From: an uncultured Oligoflexales bacterium
Lineage (GTDB): Bacteria > Bdellovibrionota_B > Oligoflexia > Oligoflexales > JAPPIL01
Assembly (NCBI GenBank): GCA_958296095.1
Contig: OY282434.1
Location: 124,001 to 188,000 of the forward strand
Length of the DNA stretch: 64,000 bases
Direction: 5' to 3'
Shown: piece after piece, positions 54,120 to 63,020 of the stretch
Numbering within the stretch: the stretch's first letter is position 1
Layout of the letters: each line of letters opens with the position of its first letter
Translations under genes and position numbers: made by a program
Notes under the pieces: generated by a model
Database searches by the model: none
Told to the model about the DNA's origin: nothing
Seen by the model: only the letters and a program-made list of their open reading frames with translations

Positions 54120-54145
54120 CCAAGAGCTCCATGAAGGGCGGGGCT
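54120..54145 (+). repeat. Left-arm fragment of the dispersed repeat after purB
   Basis: CCAAGAGCTCCATGAAGGGC then GGGGC matches the left arm; it joins directly onto the duplicated lipoprotein leader at 54146, marking the edge of that duplication. Confidence 0.75.
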
Positions 54146-54278
54146 AAAAAATTCAGCCAACATATTGGTGGTTTACAAAAAAATACGGACAAAATTACAA
54201 ACCAAGCTAAAGCAAAAAAAAAACGGCCGATGTCTCCTGCAGCTGAGTTGTTTAAATTTTACCGAAAGGATCTACCTG
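54146..54278 (+). promoter_or_regulatory. Conserved leader of lipoprotein copy B
   Basis: Near-copy of 44241-44371, same A-runs, TTTAAATTTTACC and AAAGGA. Confidence 0.5.
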
Positions 54279-55250
54279 ATGAAACATGGATGGTTGATTT
54301 TTCTGCTGACGATCAGTTGTGGAGAGAAAAGGAAAACTCCAGATCCGGCTGCTACGCCAACTCCGACCAACACTCCTACAGATGCCGAAAATGAAGAATT
54401 ACGCAACGAGATAACCTCCCTGAAAAGCAAAATGGAAAAACTTTCAGCATCGGGACCGACCACCACCGTAAGCGACGGCAGCGATGGTTGGCTGATCAAC
54501 GTGCGTGGGGCTAGCAATACAGACGGCATAAAACTAAACGAACCGTTCGAGGTGCGGCTTGACATAGCTGGTGAACTTAACGAACAGATGCGCATAACTC
54601 TGCATGATTGCGCTGGCTTTCGTCTGTTTGGCGAAAGTAGTAGTACTGATGAAGATGGCAACCAGCTAGGGGGCAACACTGTCAATGGCAGGGTGGGTAG
54701 CTTCTTGAATGTGTGGATCTATCGTATCGACGGCGGCACCGCGGCACCCACGACTGCCTGTAAATTGCGTGCTCGTGTTGTCGAGCCTGACACTGGTGAA
54801 TATGGCACGACCAAAGATAAGAACATTACCATCGGCAGTGCGACTACCTACCTCAGCGATGCGACTTTCATCAGGTCTAGAGCTAGCCGAGGAGGAATTG
54901 AAATCTTATCACTAACGACACACGGCCTGCGGGTGGCCGATGGTTACTATATAAGGTTCCTCATAAGCAGGATTGAGACACGGGGTGCTGATGGAGTCGT
55001 ATTCCACCAGAAAGGCTTTGTCTGGCTGAAACGGCTGCCTGACAATGGCAAGGTTGTCAATGATATTCCCTGCGACATAGGGCAGCAAGATAATTATAAT
55101 TATGAGCATGAAGATGATGAAGAGGGCTGTCCCGTGGGGCATCTGCTTGTCCCCCTGCCCGCGGGTAAATACCTTATATCCGCCTTTCAGGAAAGTAAGG
55201 TAGATCGTGGTTATCTCAAGTATGCTTTCCTGGAGGTCGAGGTCGAGTAA
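54279..55250 (+). CDS. Lipoprotein of unknown function, copy B
   Basis: 323 residues from ATG 54279. Same plan as copy A at 44372: lipobox LTISC, Thr/Pro linker, coiled coil (ENEELRNEITSLKSKMEKL), beta domain with DGGTAAPTTACKLRARVV and FVWLKRLPDNGKVVN, end FLEVEVE. It differs in the middle (SSSTDEDGNQLGG; NYNYEHEDDEEGC), so the two copies have diverged mainly in likely surface loops. Both copies are flanked by repeat DNA on both sides. Confidence 0.75.
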   Translation: MKHGWLIFLLTISCGEKRKTPDPAATPTPTNTPTDAENEELRNEITSLKSKMEKLSASGPTTTVSDGSDGWLINVRGASNTDGIKLNEPFEVRLDIAGELNEQMRITLHDCAGFRLFGESSSTDEDGNQLGGNTVNGRVGSFLNVWIYRIDGGTAAPTTACKLRARVVEPDTGEYGTTKDKNITIGSATTYLSDATFIRSRASRGGIEILSLTTHGLRVADGYYIRFLISRIETRGADGVVFHQKGFVWLKRLPDNGKVVNDIPCDIGQQDNYNYEHEDDEEGCPVGHLLVPLPAGKYLISAFQESKVDRGYLKYAFLEVEVE

Positions 55251-55257
55251 CTGTTTC

Positions 55258-56165
55258 CGGGGTGCGCACCGCGCTACGCTGCGCTACGCTGCGCTACGCT
55301 GCGCTACGCTGCGCTGCGCCGTGGCGCGCTGCTCTTTGTAACGCTCGCCTTACGAGGCTTTTTTGCCGCTTTCTAGCTCCCTCGCTCCTTGCGCTACGCG
55401 GCTCTTCGTAACGCTCGCTCTACGAGGCTTTTTTGCCGCTTCCTCGCTCCCTCGCTGCTTGCGCTCAGATCTCTCGTTACTGCGTTCGGGCTCGTCATCA
55501 GACTTCTCGGCTATTGCGTTCAGGCTTGCCCACCGAGAGCTCCATGAACGGCGAGGTGAGGCCGTACGAAAACTCGACCACAAATACTGCCATATTGCTG
55601 TCAGATTATGCTTTTAGATAAAAGCATGTGCCACACCTACTTCAGGGGAGAGTTTCTCGGTAGGGCTGCGCCTCGCCAAGACAACGGAGATTTGTGCTAA
55701 GTGGTATCCTTGCCCCCAGGTCTCTCGGCGATTGCGTTCAGGCTTGCCCCCAAGCCTCCCTGCATGTGCCACACCTACTTCAGGGGAGAGTTTCTCGGTA
55801 GGGCTGCGCCTCGCCAAGACAACGGTGGCACGTGCTAAGGAAGGTCTTTGCTTCTCGCCATTGCGTTCAGGCTTGTTCTCAGGTCTTCTCGCGGTTTCGT
55901 TCAGGCTTGCCTACCGAGAGCTCCATGAACGGCAGGGAGAGACCGTGCGAAAACTCGACCGCAAATACTGCCATATTGCTGTTAGATTATGCTTTCAGAC
56001 AAGAGCATGTGCTTACTACCCGTTCGGGGAGAGTTTCTCGGCAGGTCTGCTCCCTGCCAAGACAACGGAGGCGGGGGCTAAGATAACGGAGACTTGCGAT
56101 AAGTGGTGTCCTTGCCATCAGACCTCTTGGCGGTTGCCCCCACCTCTTGCCTACCGAGCAGTGCA
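55258..56165 (+). repeat. Repeat block with 10-bp tandem and two to three arm elements
   Basis: GCGCTACGCT is repeated four times at 55271-55310. Complete elements at about 55528-55690 (GGCGAGGTG 55550-55558 with CGCCTCGCC 55669-55677, one G.U) and 55903-56060 (GGCAGGGAGAGACC 55931-55944 with GGTCTGCTCCCTGCC 56044-56058, full pairing with one bulged base). A right arm alone is duplicated at about 55763-55830. No gene supported. Confidence 0.9.
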
Positions 56166-56234
56166 CCTCCATTCTGGCAGATTGGGCACGGACAGGGTAT
56201 CTTGTAGATATGGGTATTAAGGAGGAGTGAGGTA

Positions 56235-57644
56235 GTGGGCAAGGCGACAGAAACTTCCGCACCGCATGCAGGTGCCAAGATTGACGATGATTATCGACGC
56301 AACTATCTCGAAGCACTGCGCCGCGAGCTGGTCGATATTGTGCAGGATAAGCTTTCGCCGCTGGCGTTGAAGTACGGCTACACCCAGGTACCGCTGGAAA
56401 GCAACATCAAGTGGAAGCCAGTCGTGCTGCTGATCGGCAACTATTCTTCGGGCAAATCAACACTGATCAACGAACTGGTCGGGGCCGACATTCAGGCAAC
56501 AGGGCAAGCTCCGACGGATGACTCGTTCACCGTCATCACGGCACATCCTGCCTCCACCCAGCAGGAAGAGGTGGTAATGCGTGATGGGCAGGTATTGCTT
56601 AACGATCCGCAATATCCCTTTGAGGGCTTTCGCACCTTCGGTAAACGCTTCTCCGCCCATTTTCGCCTCAAACTACTCAAGACGAAGAACCTCCACAATC
56701 TTGCCCTGATCGATACGCCTGGCATGCTTGACAGCGTCTCCGAAAAGGATCGTGGCTATGACTACCAAGAGGTAATTGGCGATCTAGCCCAGATTGCTGA
56801 TTTAGTTTTGATTATCTTCGACCCCCACAAGGCAGGCACGGTCCGTGAAGTCTACCAGAGTTTGCGGGAAACCTTGCCGCGCAAAAGTTTTGAGGATCGG
56901 GTAATGTTCGTGCTCAATCGTGTCGACGAATGCGCGGGCATGGACGATTTGCTGCGAGTTTACGGCACACTGTGCTGGAACTTGTCACAGATGACGGGAC
57001 GTAAGGACATTCCTGCCATCCACATCACCTGGTCGGACAGCATCTACAACACCCGTCAACACGGAGCGGAAAAGGACTTCATGCAGTTACTGCACAACCA
57101 ACGCGCCGCTATCAAGGCGGGTATTTTTTCCGCCCCACGCCATCGCCTCGACAACCTCGCTGGCTATATTGAACTGCACAGTGAACGCATTGCCATGCTG
57201 ATCACTGCTCTGCTGAGCTTTGTGCGCCGTCGCCGCAAACTGACACTCAAAAATATCGGCTTGGCACTGTTGCCTGCCGCGCTACTCACGCTGCTGTGCT
57301 TCTTGCCACTGCAAGGTATCGACTACCTAACCCTAAGCGCACTGCTGGCCTTGATTTTTTTGGTCAGTAGTGGGGGGTCGTTGTGGTTTATCGACAGGTG
57401 GCTCGTGGCGCGCTTCCGTCGCAAGTTGGCAGAGCAGCCCGATACATTGGTATCGCTCAACGACCAAGGGGAAACTGATCGCTGGGAAGCCGTGCGAGAG
57501 GCAGTGCAACATCACCTGCGCAACGAAGCCGCTTGCAGCTACGGTCTGCTCAAGAAGGAACTCAAGCAAATCAAGCAGGTGCGCAACTACAGTGCGGCGG
57601 AAGTGCGCAAAGCAATTGCCGAATACGAAAATATCCGGGTTTGA
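56235..57644 (+). CDS. EHD/dynamin-like membrane GTPase
   Basis: 469 residues, start GTG 56235 behind GGAGGAG. GTPase domain of the EHD type: GNYSSGKSTLINEL, APTDDSFTVI (switch I), LIDTPGMLDS, NRVDE. Then helical region and two close membrane helices (LLPAALLTLLCFLPL; ALLALIFLVSSGGSLWF), and a helical tail. Bacterial dynamin-like proteins bind and shape membranes. Upstream of a small membrane protein and gap. The upstream gap is repeat DNA, so the promoter may lie in the repeat. Confidence 0.85.
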   Translation: MGKATETSAPHAGAKIDDDYRRNYLEALRRELVDIVQDKLSPLALKYGYTQVPLESNIKWKPVVLLIGNYSSGKSTLINELVGADIQATGQAPTDDSFTVITAHPASTQQEEVVMRDGQVLLNDPQYPFEGFRTFGKRFSAHFRLKLLKTKNLHNLALIDTPGMLDSVSEKDRGYDYQEVIGDLAQIADLVLIIFDPHKAGTVREVYQSLRETLPRKSFEDRVMFVLNRVDECAGMDDLLRVYGTLCWNLSQMTGRKDIPAIHITWSDSIYNTRQHGAEKDFMQLLHNQRAAIKAGIFSAPRHRLDNLAGYIELHSERIAMLITALLSFVRRRRKLTLKNIGLALLPAALLTLLCFLPLQGIDYLTLSALLALIFLVSSGGSLWFIDRWLVARFRRKLAEQPDTLVSLNDQGETDRWEAVREAVQHHLRNEAACSYGLLKKELKQIKQVRNYSAAEVRKAIAEYENIRV

Positions 57645-57713
57645 ATTCGTCAGAGGTCTTGTCTATTGGCTTTGAAAAGGTTAAGTGACCGATGCGTTTG
57701 CGTGAGACGCTGA

Positions 57714-58436
57714 GTGGGTGTGGTCGCAGTGAGAAACTTCATCGTATGTCTCTATAGAGTTAACAAGGACTTGCTGCTGAGCATGCTATTGCTCTTGCTG
57801 GGGCTGCTGCTCGGCCCGCTGGTTTACTTGTGCGGCTCGACCCTGCCCGAGCGGAGTTGGAGCTGCCTGCGGGTGTTGCTGGCACGAGGCCTGCTCGCAC
57901 GCTTCGTTAGAATAGCGCTAGAGTGGCGGCTAGGTAACTTTGCCCCCGCGGTTTCGCAGTTGGAAGCTGTCGTTGCCACGTTGGAAGATTCTATAAGCAC
58001 ACAAGCACGCGGCAAGAAGAAAACCCGCGGCAAGCAACCTGAGCCTAGCGAACAGCCGCGCGGCAAGCAGCCTGAACGTAGCGGACAGCAGGGCCGTGCC
58101 ATGGTGCTGCAAGATCTCTACACGCTGCTGGCACGCATGTATCTGCACCGCGGCCACATTGATGCAGCTTTGTTACTGGTTGTGCGGGTGCGCAAGGTTC
58201 TAGGCATCGACAGGTTGCCAGCACTGCCTGAACTTGACGTGAGGACTGCACATCTGGTCAGGGTGAGCATGGCCGCGGGCAAGTTGCTCGACGGCAACAG
58301 CCTCGCGACACTGGTGGTGAAGACGGCGATGCTGGAACCACAGGATGGCAAGTCAAAGCAAGTGCCGCGAGGTGAACACGCGGGACAACGCAGGGATGCG
58401 AAGGTTATTCCGTTTCCGAGCTGTAACCCCAGATAA
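57714..58436 (+). CDS. Membrane-anchored protein of unknown function
   Basis: 240 residues; start GTG 57714 is uncertain (GTG 57729 possible). One membrane helix (SMLLLLLGLLLGPLVYL), then a helical region split by a basic, repetitive linker (GKKKTRGKQPEPSEQPRGKQ). The flanking helices (LYTLLARMYLHRGHIDAALL) look TPR-like. Between the EHD-like GTPase (70 bp) and gap (9 bp), probably one operon. Confidence 0.65.
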   Translation: MGVVAVRNFIVCLYRVNKDLLLSMLLLLLGLLLGPLVYLCGSTLPERSWSCLRVLLARGLLARFVRIALEWRLGNFAPAVSQLEAVVATLEDSISTQARGKKKTRGKQPEPSEQPRGKQPERSGQQGRAMVLQDLYTLLARMYLHRGHIDAALLLVVRVRKVLGIDRLPALPELDVRTAHLVRVSMAAGKLLDGNSLATLVVKTAMLEPQDGKSKQVPRGEHAGQRRDAKVIPFPSCNPR

Positions 58437-58445
58437 GGAGGAGCG

Positions 58446-59444
58446 ATGGCGATCAAGGTAGGCATCAACGGTTTCGGTCGTATCGGGCGCGGCATCTTGC
58501 GCGCGGCTCACGGCCAGCAGGATATCGAGATCGTGCACATCAACGACTTGAGCGACCCTGCAATCACTGCCCATCTGCTCAAATATGACAGCGTGCATGG
58601 ACGTTTTGCGGGCACGGTGGCTGTGCAAGAAGGGGGGCTGGCGGTGAACGGAAAAGCGATCACCGTGTCGGCTCAACGCGAGCCTGCGGCGATCGATTGG
58701 CGTGGCAGTAGCGTTGAGATTGTTTTTGAGTGCAGCGGTATCTTTCGCCAGCGCGCCCAAGCAGAACAGCACCTTGCGGGCGGTGCACAAAAAGTTTTGA
58801 TTTCCGCCCCCGCGAAGGGAGAAGACATAACCGTCGTCTATGGTGTGAACAGCAGTCTCCTCGACCCCCAGCAACATCGCATAGTCTCTAACGGCAGCTG
58901 CACGACCAACTGCCTCGCCCCAGTAGCGAAAGTACTGCACGAACATCTGCGCATCAACAGAGGCATGATGACGACGGTGCACTCTTACACCAACGATCAG
59001 AACACGCTCGACCTGCCGCACAAGGACTTGCGTCGTGCTCGTGCTGCAGCGATGAACATGATACCGACATCGACAGGTGCCGCGCAAGCGATCGGCTTGG
59101 TAATCCCTGAGCTGCGGGGCAAAATCGATGGCCTGGCAGTCAGAGTGCCAACGCCAAACGTGTCGCTAACCGATGTTGTGTTTGAGGTTGAGGAGGCAAC
59201 GACAGCAGAGGCAGTCAACGCCATGCTGGTGGAAGCGGCACAAGGCGAATTGCGCGGCGTATTGGAGTGCGCTGATGAGCCGCTAGTGTCGGGCGATTTC
59301 AACGGGCATCCAGCCTCGGCGATCGTCGACTTGCCTGCCACTAAGGTGCTAGATGGGCATATGGTGAAGGTGTTGGCCTGGTATGATAACGAGACTGGTT
59401 TCAGCCATCGCATGCTTGACATCGCACGCTTGTTGATGGGGTAA
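58446..59444 (+). CDS. gap: Glyceraldehyde-3-phosphate dehydrogenase
   Basis: 332 residues; NAD-dependent glycolytic enzyme. GINGFGRIGRGILRA, catalytic Cys in SNGSCTTNCLAP, TVHSYTNDQ, RRARAAAMNMIPTSTGAA, WYDNETGFS. Ribosome site AAGGAGGAG. Directly followed by the pentapeptide gene. Confidence 0.96.
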   Translation: MAIKVGINGFGRIGRGILRAAHGQQDIEIVHINDLSDPAITAHLLKYDSVHGRFAGTVAVQEGGLAVNGKAITVSAQREPAAIDWRGSSVEIVFECSGIFRQRAQAEQHLAGGAQKVLISAPAKGEDITVVYGVNSSLLDPQQHRIVSNGSCTTNCLAPVAKVLHEHLRINRGMMTTVHSYTNDQNTLDLPHKDLRRARAAAMNMIPTSTGAAQAIGLVIPELRGKIDGLAVRVPTPNVSLTDVVFEVEEATTAEAVNAMLVEAAQGELRGVLECADEPLVSGDFNGHPASAIVDLPATKVLDGHMVKVLAWYDNETGFSHRMLDIARLLMG

Positions 59445-59447
59445 TGT

Positions 59448-59873
59448 GTGGCGAGAGAAATTACCATCAGCAACGCTAACATCCCTGCACTGACACGCAA
59501 GGAAGTCAGCGACCTGCTCAGCAGCACTAAAGACCTGCAAGGCAAAGACATGCGTCGCAGCATTCTGACCCGCATGGACTTTTCCAACTGCAACTTGCGT
59601 CACGCTAATTTTTCCTACGCCAATCTCAAGGAGGCAAACTTCACCAAGGCCGACCTCTACGGAGCATCGCTGTGGAATGCCAATCTTGAAGGAGCTGATT
59701 TCACCAGTGCTAACCTCGAAGAAGCCGACCTCGACTATGCCAAGCTACGAGGAGCAATCCTGTATAAGGCCAACCTGCGTCGTGCCGAGCTGCCTGTCGA
59801 TCTCGTGCCCAGAGAAGAGATCATGGCGGCAGTGCGTAGCGGACGTAAGGTAGGGAACAAAAGAGGCGGTTGA
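59448..59873 (+). CDS. Pentapeptide repeat protein
   Basis: 141 residues, GTG start 3 bp after the gap stop. About ten A(N/D)(L/F)xx repeats (ANFSYANLKEANFTKADLYG) forming a right-handed beta helix; flanking segments are non-repeat. Some members mimic DNA and protect gyrase, but no such role is shown here. Probably cotranscribed with gap. Confidence 0.85.
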   Translation: MAREITISNANIPALTRKEVSDLLSSTKDLQGKDMRRSILTRMDFSNCNLRHANFSYANLKEANFTKADLYGASLWNANLEGADFTSANLEEADLDYAKLRGAILYKANLRRAELPVDLVPREEIMAAVRSGRKVGNKRGG

Positions 59874-59890
59874 ATTTTGCCCTGACCGCC

Positions 59891-60050
59891 GTTATCTTGG
59901 CACGGCGCAGTGGAGCTAGCCACCTTAGCCCGTACCTCCGTTATCTTGGCACGGCGCAGACCTGGAGCTAGCCACTTTAGCCCCAGCCTCCGTTATCTTG
60001 GCACGGCGCAGTGGAGCTAGCCACCTTAGCCCGTACCTCCGTTATCTTGG
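59891..60050 (-). repeat. 49-52 bp tandem of the right-arm/tail module, four copies
   Basis: GTTATCTTGG occurs at 59891, 59940, 59992 and 60041. Each unit carries GGCACGGCGCAG (right arm) and GGAGCTAGCCACCTTAGCC. The last unit reads GGCGAGGCGCAG and continues into a complete element. Confidence 0.9.
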
Positions 60051-60690
60051 CGAGGCGCAGCCCTACCGATAAACTCGCCCTGAGATAGGTGCAAGGACAT
60101 GCCTTGTGCGAAAAAATAAACTGAACGCAATATGGCAATGTTTATGGTCGAGTTTTCGTACGGCCTCGCCCCGCCATTCATGGAGTTCTCGGTAGGCAAG
60201 CCTGAACGCAACAGCCGAGAGGTCTGATGGTAGGCAGGGAGGCCTGAGTGCAAGCCTAAACGCAATAACGAGAGGTCTGAGAACATGCAGCGAGCTAGGA
60301 AGCGAGCGTTACAAAAAAGCAGCGTAGCGAGCGAAGCGAGCTAGAAAGCGAGCGTTACAAAAAGCCGCGCGCCACGGCGCAGCGCAGCGAACGGTCTCTC
60401 CCTGCCGTTCATGGAGCTCTCTGTAGGCAAGAGGTGTGGCAACAGCCGAGAGGTTTGAGCACAAGCAGAGAGACCTAAGGGCAAGCTTGAACGCAATAGC
60501 GAGTGGTCTGAGGCAAGGAGCGAGCTAGCAAGCGAGCGTTACAAAGAGCATCGCGTAGCGATGAGCTAGGAAGCGAGCGATATAGAAAGCAGCGTAGCGA
60601 GCGAAGCGAGCTAGAAAGCGAGCGTTACAAAAAAGCCGCGTAGCGCGTAGCGCGCCACGGCGCAGCGCAGCTGGGTGCGGCGGGGCGGTG
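60041..60690 (-). repeat. Repeat block, reverse orientation, with one complete arm element
   Basis: Complete element about 60041-60205: GGCGAGGCG (60049-60057) with CGCCCCGCC (60167-60175), one G.U; GTCGAGTTTTC is paired with AAACTCGCC-type sequence at the other side. A half element near 60390-60430 and repeated AGCGTAGCGAGCGAAGCGAG modules follow. No gene supported. Confidence 0.88.
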
Positions 60691-60698
60691 TGCCGTGT

Positions 60699-61730
60699 CT
60701 AATGCAGCTTAATCGCCAAAATTGAACAGTCGTCTGATTCTGCCGCGGTGCTAATTCGGGTGATCACACGGTGCAGGTAGGGGGCAAAGTTTTTGGAAAA
60801 ATCCCTGTCTCTGTTGAGCAACACCGCCGAGATCAGCAGACGCGGCAACCCCGTTCTAAGGTCATCGGCATCCGTCTCCGCAGCAATCATGCGTCTATCC
60901 AGCAAGCCATCGGAGACATAGACGAGAATGTCGCCGCTCTGGTAATTCACCGTGTAAGGCTCGGCTTTTGCCGCGATTTCGAAAGCTGAGATGACTGCGG
61001 TGCGCAGCGACACGAACACGGTGCTAGCTGCTTCGCGGTGAATTTTTTCCACGGTGGGCAACTCTGTATCCGTGTTGCGCAGGAGATAGAACGCGTCGCT
61101 ACCTGCGAACAGCGTGCCAAGAGTTTTCTTCACAGGATCGACCAGCGTCGATGTCAACGTGTAGTAGCTGAAGCTCGTCAAGTCGCCTTGCTGCACCACT
61201 GTTTCCAGCACGCCGAGTGCATCGATGAGACCTCGCTGGCCGCGGTAAACAGCATCGAGCAGCGGAGCAACTGCGGGACTGCGCATAATTTTTTGCAGCA
61301 TGAAAGAAGTCGTAGCAGCACTCCTGTCATGTCCCATCACGTCGCCAAAACGAATCAGCAAACGCCCATCGCTGAGCGGGGTGGTGTCGATAAAATCACC
61401 CGATGCTTGTCCACCCCGCCCGCCACGAAAAGAATACGAGAACGATCCGAAAGCAAAAGATTCCGCTTCCACCAGCGATTCCTGCAGCAATCGGACTTGC
61501 TCAGAATAAAGCTGTGCCTCTGGCATGCGTGTCGTGTGCTGGGTGAACGTGGCAACTACTCTTTGCAGCGATTGCCGTAGCGAGTCGGGTAGCCGTGCCT
61601 GCACATGCGGCGATAAATGCAAGCGTGCCGCAGATGCTGGCTGGGCAACGACCACCCACGCGCTAAGCAACACCACCACTGCTCGTGCCAAATTAACCAC
61701 CCCCCACTGCTGATCTGAACTGCGGCGCAC
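60699..61730 (-). CDS. Exported PP2C/SpoIIE-type phosphatase
   Basis: About 343 residues; start GTG 61730 or one of the GTG/TTG codons around residue 11. Signal peptide-like ARAVVVLLSAWVVVAQPASA. SpoIIE-type metal and active-site motifs: SGDFIDTTPLSDGR, FGDVMGHDRSAA, GDILVYVSDGLLDRR, ESDDCSILAIKL, so the metal-binding Asp residues look complete. Such PP2C phosphatases normally act in the cytosol on Ser/Thr-phosphorylated anti-sigma antagonists; a signal peptide would place this one in the periplasm. Alternatively the hydrophobic start is an anchor with cytosolic domain. Confidence 0.8.
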   Translation of the reverse strand: MRRSSDQQWGVVNLARAVVVLLSAWVVVAQPASAARLHLSPHVQARLPDSLRQSLQRVVATFTQHTTRMPEAQLYSEQVRLLQESLVEAESFAFGSFSYSFRGGRGGQASGDFIDTTPLSDGRLLIRFGDVMGHDRSAATTSFMLQKIMRSPAVAPLLDAVYRGQRGLIDALGVLETVVQQGDLTSFSYYTLTSTLVDPVKKTLGTLFAGSDAFYLLRNTDTELPTVEKIHREAASTVFVSLRTAVISAFEIAAKAEPYTVNYQSGDILVYVSDGLLDRRMIAAETDADDLRTGLPRLLISAVLLNRDRDFSKNFAPYLHRVITRISTAAESDDCSILAIKLH

Positions 61731-61862
61731 TATGGCATATAGGTGCAGGGCATGTCAAATAATTCATCACCACTAACAACTCGGACACAAGTGTGCTTGT
61801 GTTGAACACCCTACTTGGGCTAAGCTTTGCACCACACAAAAAGTTGCTATGAGGAGCGAGAC

Positions 61863-62966
61863 ATGAGCTTAAGTTGTGGGATCGTCGGCCTGCCTAACGT
61901 TGGCAAATCGACACTGTTCAATGCCTTGACCGCGGCGGCGGTGGAGGCTGCCAACTATCCCTTCTGCACCATCGACCCCAATGTTGGCATGGTTGCTGTG
62001 CCCGATGCGCGTCTGCAGAAGATTGCCACGCACATCGAAACTCGCAAGATTGTGCCGACGACGGTTGAGTTTCACGATATCGCAGGGCTGGTGCGGGGCG
62101 CGGCACGGGGCGAAGGGCTAGGCAATAAGTTTCTCGGTCACATTCGTAGCGTCGATGCCATCGTGCATGTGCTGCGCTGTTTTAGTGCCTCGGATGTCGT
62201 GCATACCGAGACCACGGTCAATCCACAGCGAGACTTGGAGACGGTCGAAGCAGAACTGATTATCAGGGATAACGAGACCGTCAACACCGCACTGGCAAGG
62301 TATCGCAAACTTGCCAAGAGCGGCAATAAGAGTGCGCTCGCCGCCCAGCAGATGTTGGAAAAACTCGAACAACACCTGCAAAACCTACACACGGCCCGCA
62401 CCTTCACCCCACCTCGGACGGACAAGGAGCTAGACATCGTCCTGCACGCGTTGCACTTGCTGACCGCAAAGGCGGTGCTCTACGTCTGCAACGTCGACGA
62501 CGCGCAGCCTGCCACCACCTCCCCGCAGGTGCAGCAGGTGCAGGACTACGCAAGGCGCACGCAGGCACAGGCGATCACCCTCTGTGCGCGTATTGAAGCC
62601 GAACTGGCACAGCTGGAAGCCGCTGAGCAGCGAGAATTTCTCAGTGCACTCGGTCTACAGGAATCAGGCTTACAGCGCATGATCGCGGCCGCCTACCGCT
62701 TACTCGGACTACAGACCTACTTCACCGCGGGGCTGAAAGAAATCAAGGCGTGGACGATCGCCGCGGGCACACGCGCGCCTGCGGCGGCGGGCAAAATTCA
62801 CTCGGACTTTGAACGTGGCTTCATCTGTGCTGAGGTCTTCACCCTGTCAGATCTGCAAAAAGCTGGCAACAAAGCAAAGCTTAAGGAAATGGGTCTGATC
62901 CGCACCGAAGGCAAGGATTATGTCGTGCAGGATGGTGATATAATCGAGTTTCGCTTCAATGTTTAG
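61863..62966 (+). CDS. ychF: Ribosome-binding ATPase YchF (OBG family)
   Basis: 367 residues from ATG 61863 (GAGGAGCGAG). Typical YchF: LSCGIVGLPNVGKSTLFNAL, YPFCTIDPNVG, HDIAGLVRGAARGEGLGNKF, coiled-coil insertion, and C-terminal TGS domain (FTAGLKEIKAWTI, HSDFERGFICAEV, YVVQDGDIIEFRFNV). Normal length. Confidence 0.96.
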   Translation: MSLSCGIVGLPNVGKSTLFNALTAAAVEAANYPFCTIDPNVGMVAVPDARLQKIATHIETRKIVPTTVEFHDIAGLVRGAARGEGLGNKFLGHIRSVDAIVHVLRCFSASDVVHTETTVNPQRDLETVEAELIIRDNETVNTALARYRKLAKSGNKSALAAQQMLEKLEQHLQNLHTARTFTPPRTDKELDIVLHALHLLTAKAVLYVCNVDDAQPATTSPQVQQVQDYARRTQAQAITLCARIEAELAQLEAAEQREFLSALGLQESGLQRMIAAAYRLLGLQTYFTAGLKEIKAWTIAAGTRAPAAAGKIHSDFERGFICAEVFTLSDLQKAGNKAKLKEMGLIRTEGKDYVVQDGDIIEFRFNV

Positions 62967-63020
62967 TGGTTTAATTTTTTGTGCTAGAAGACGAGCAGCG
63001 GCTTTGGATAGGAGACAGGT

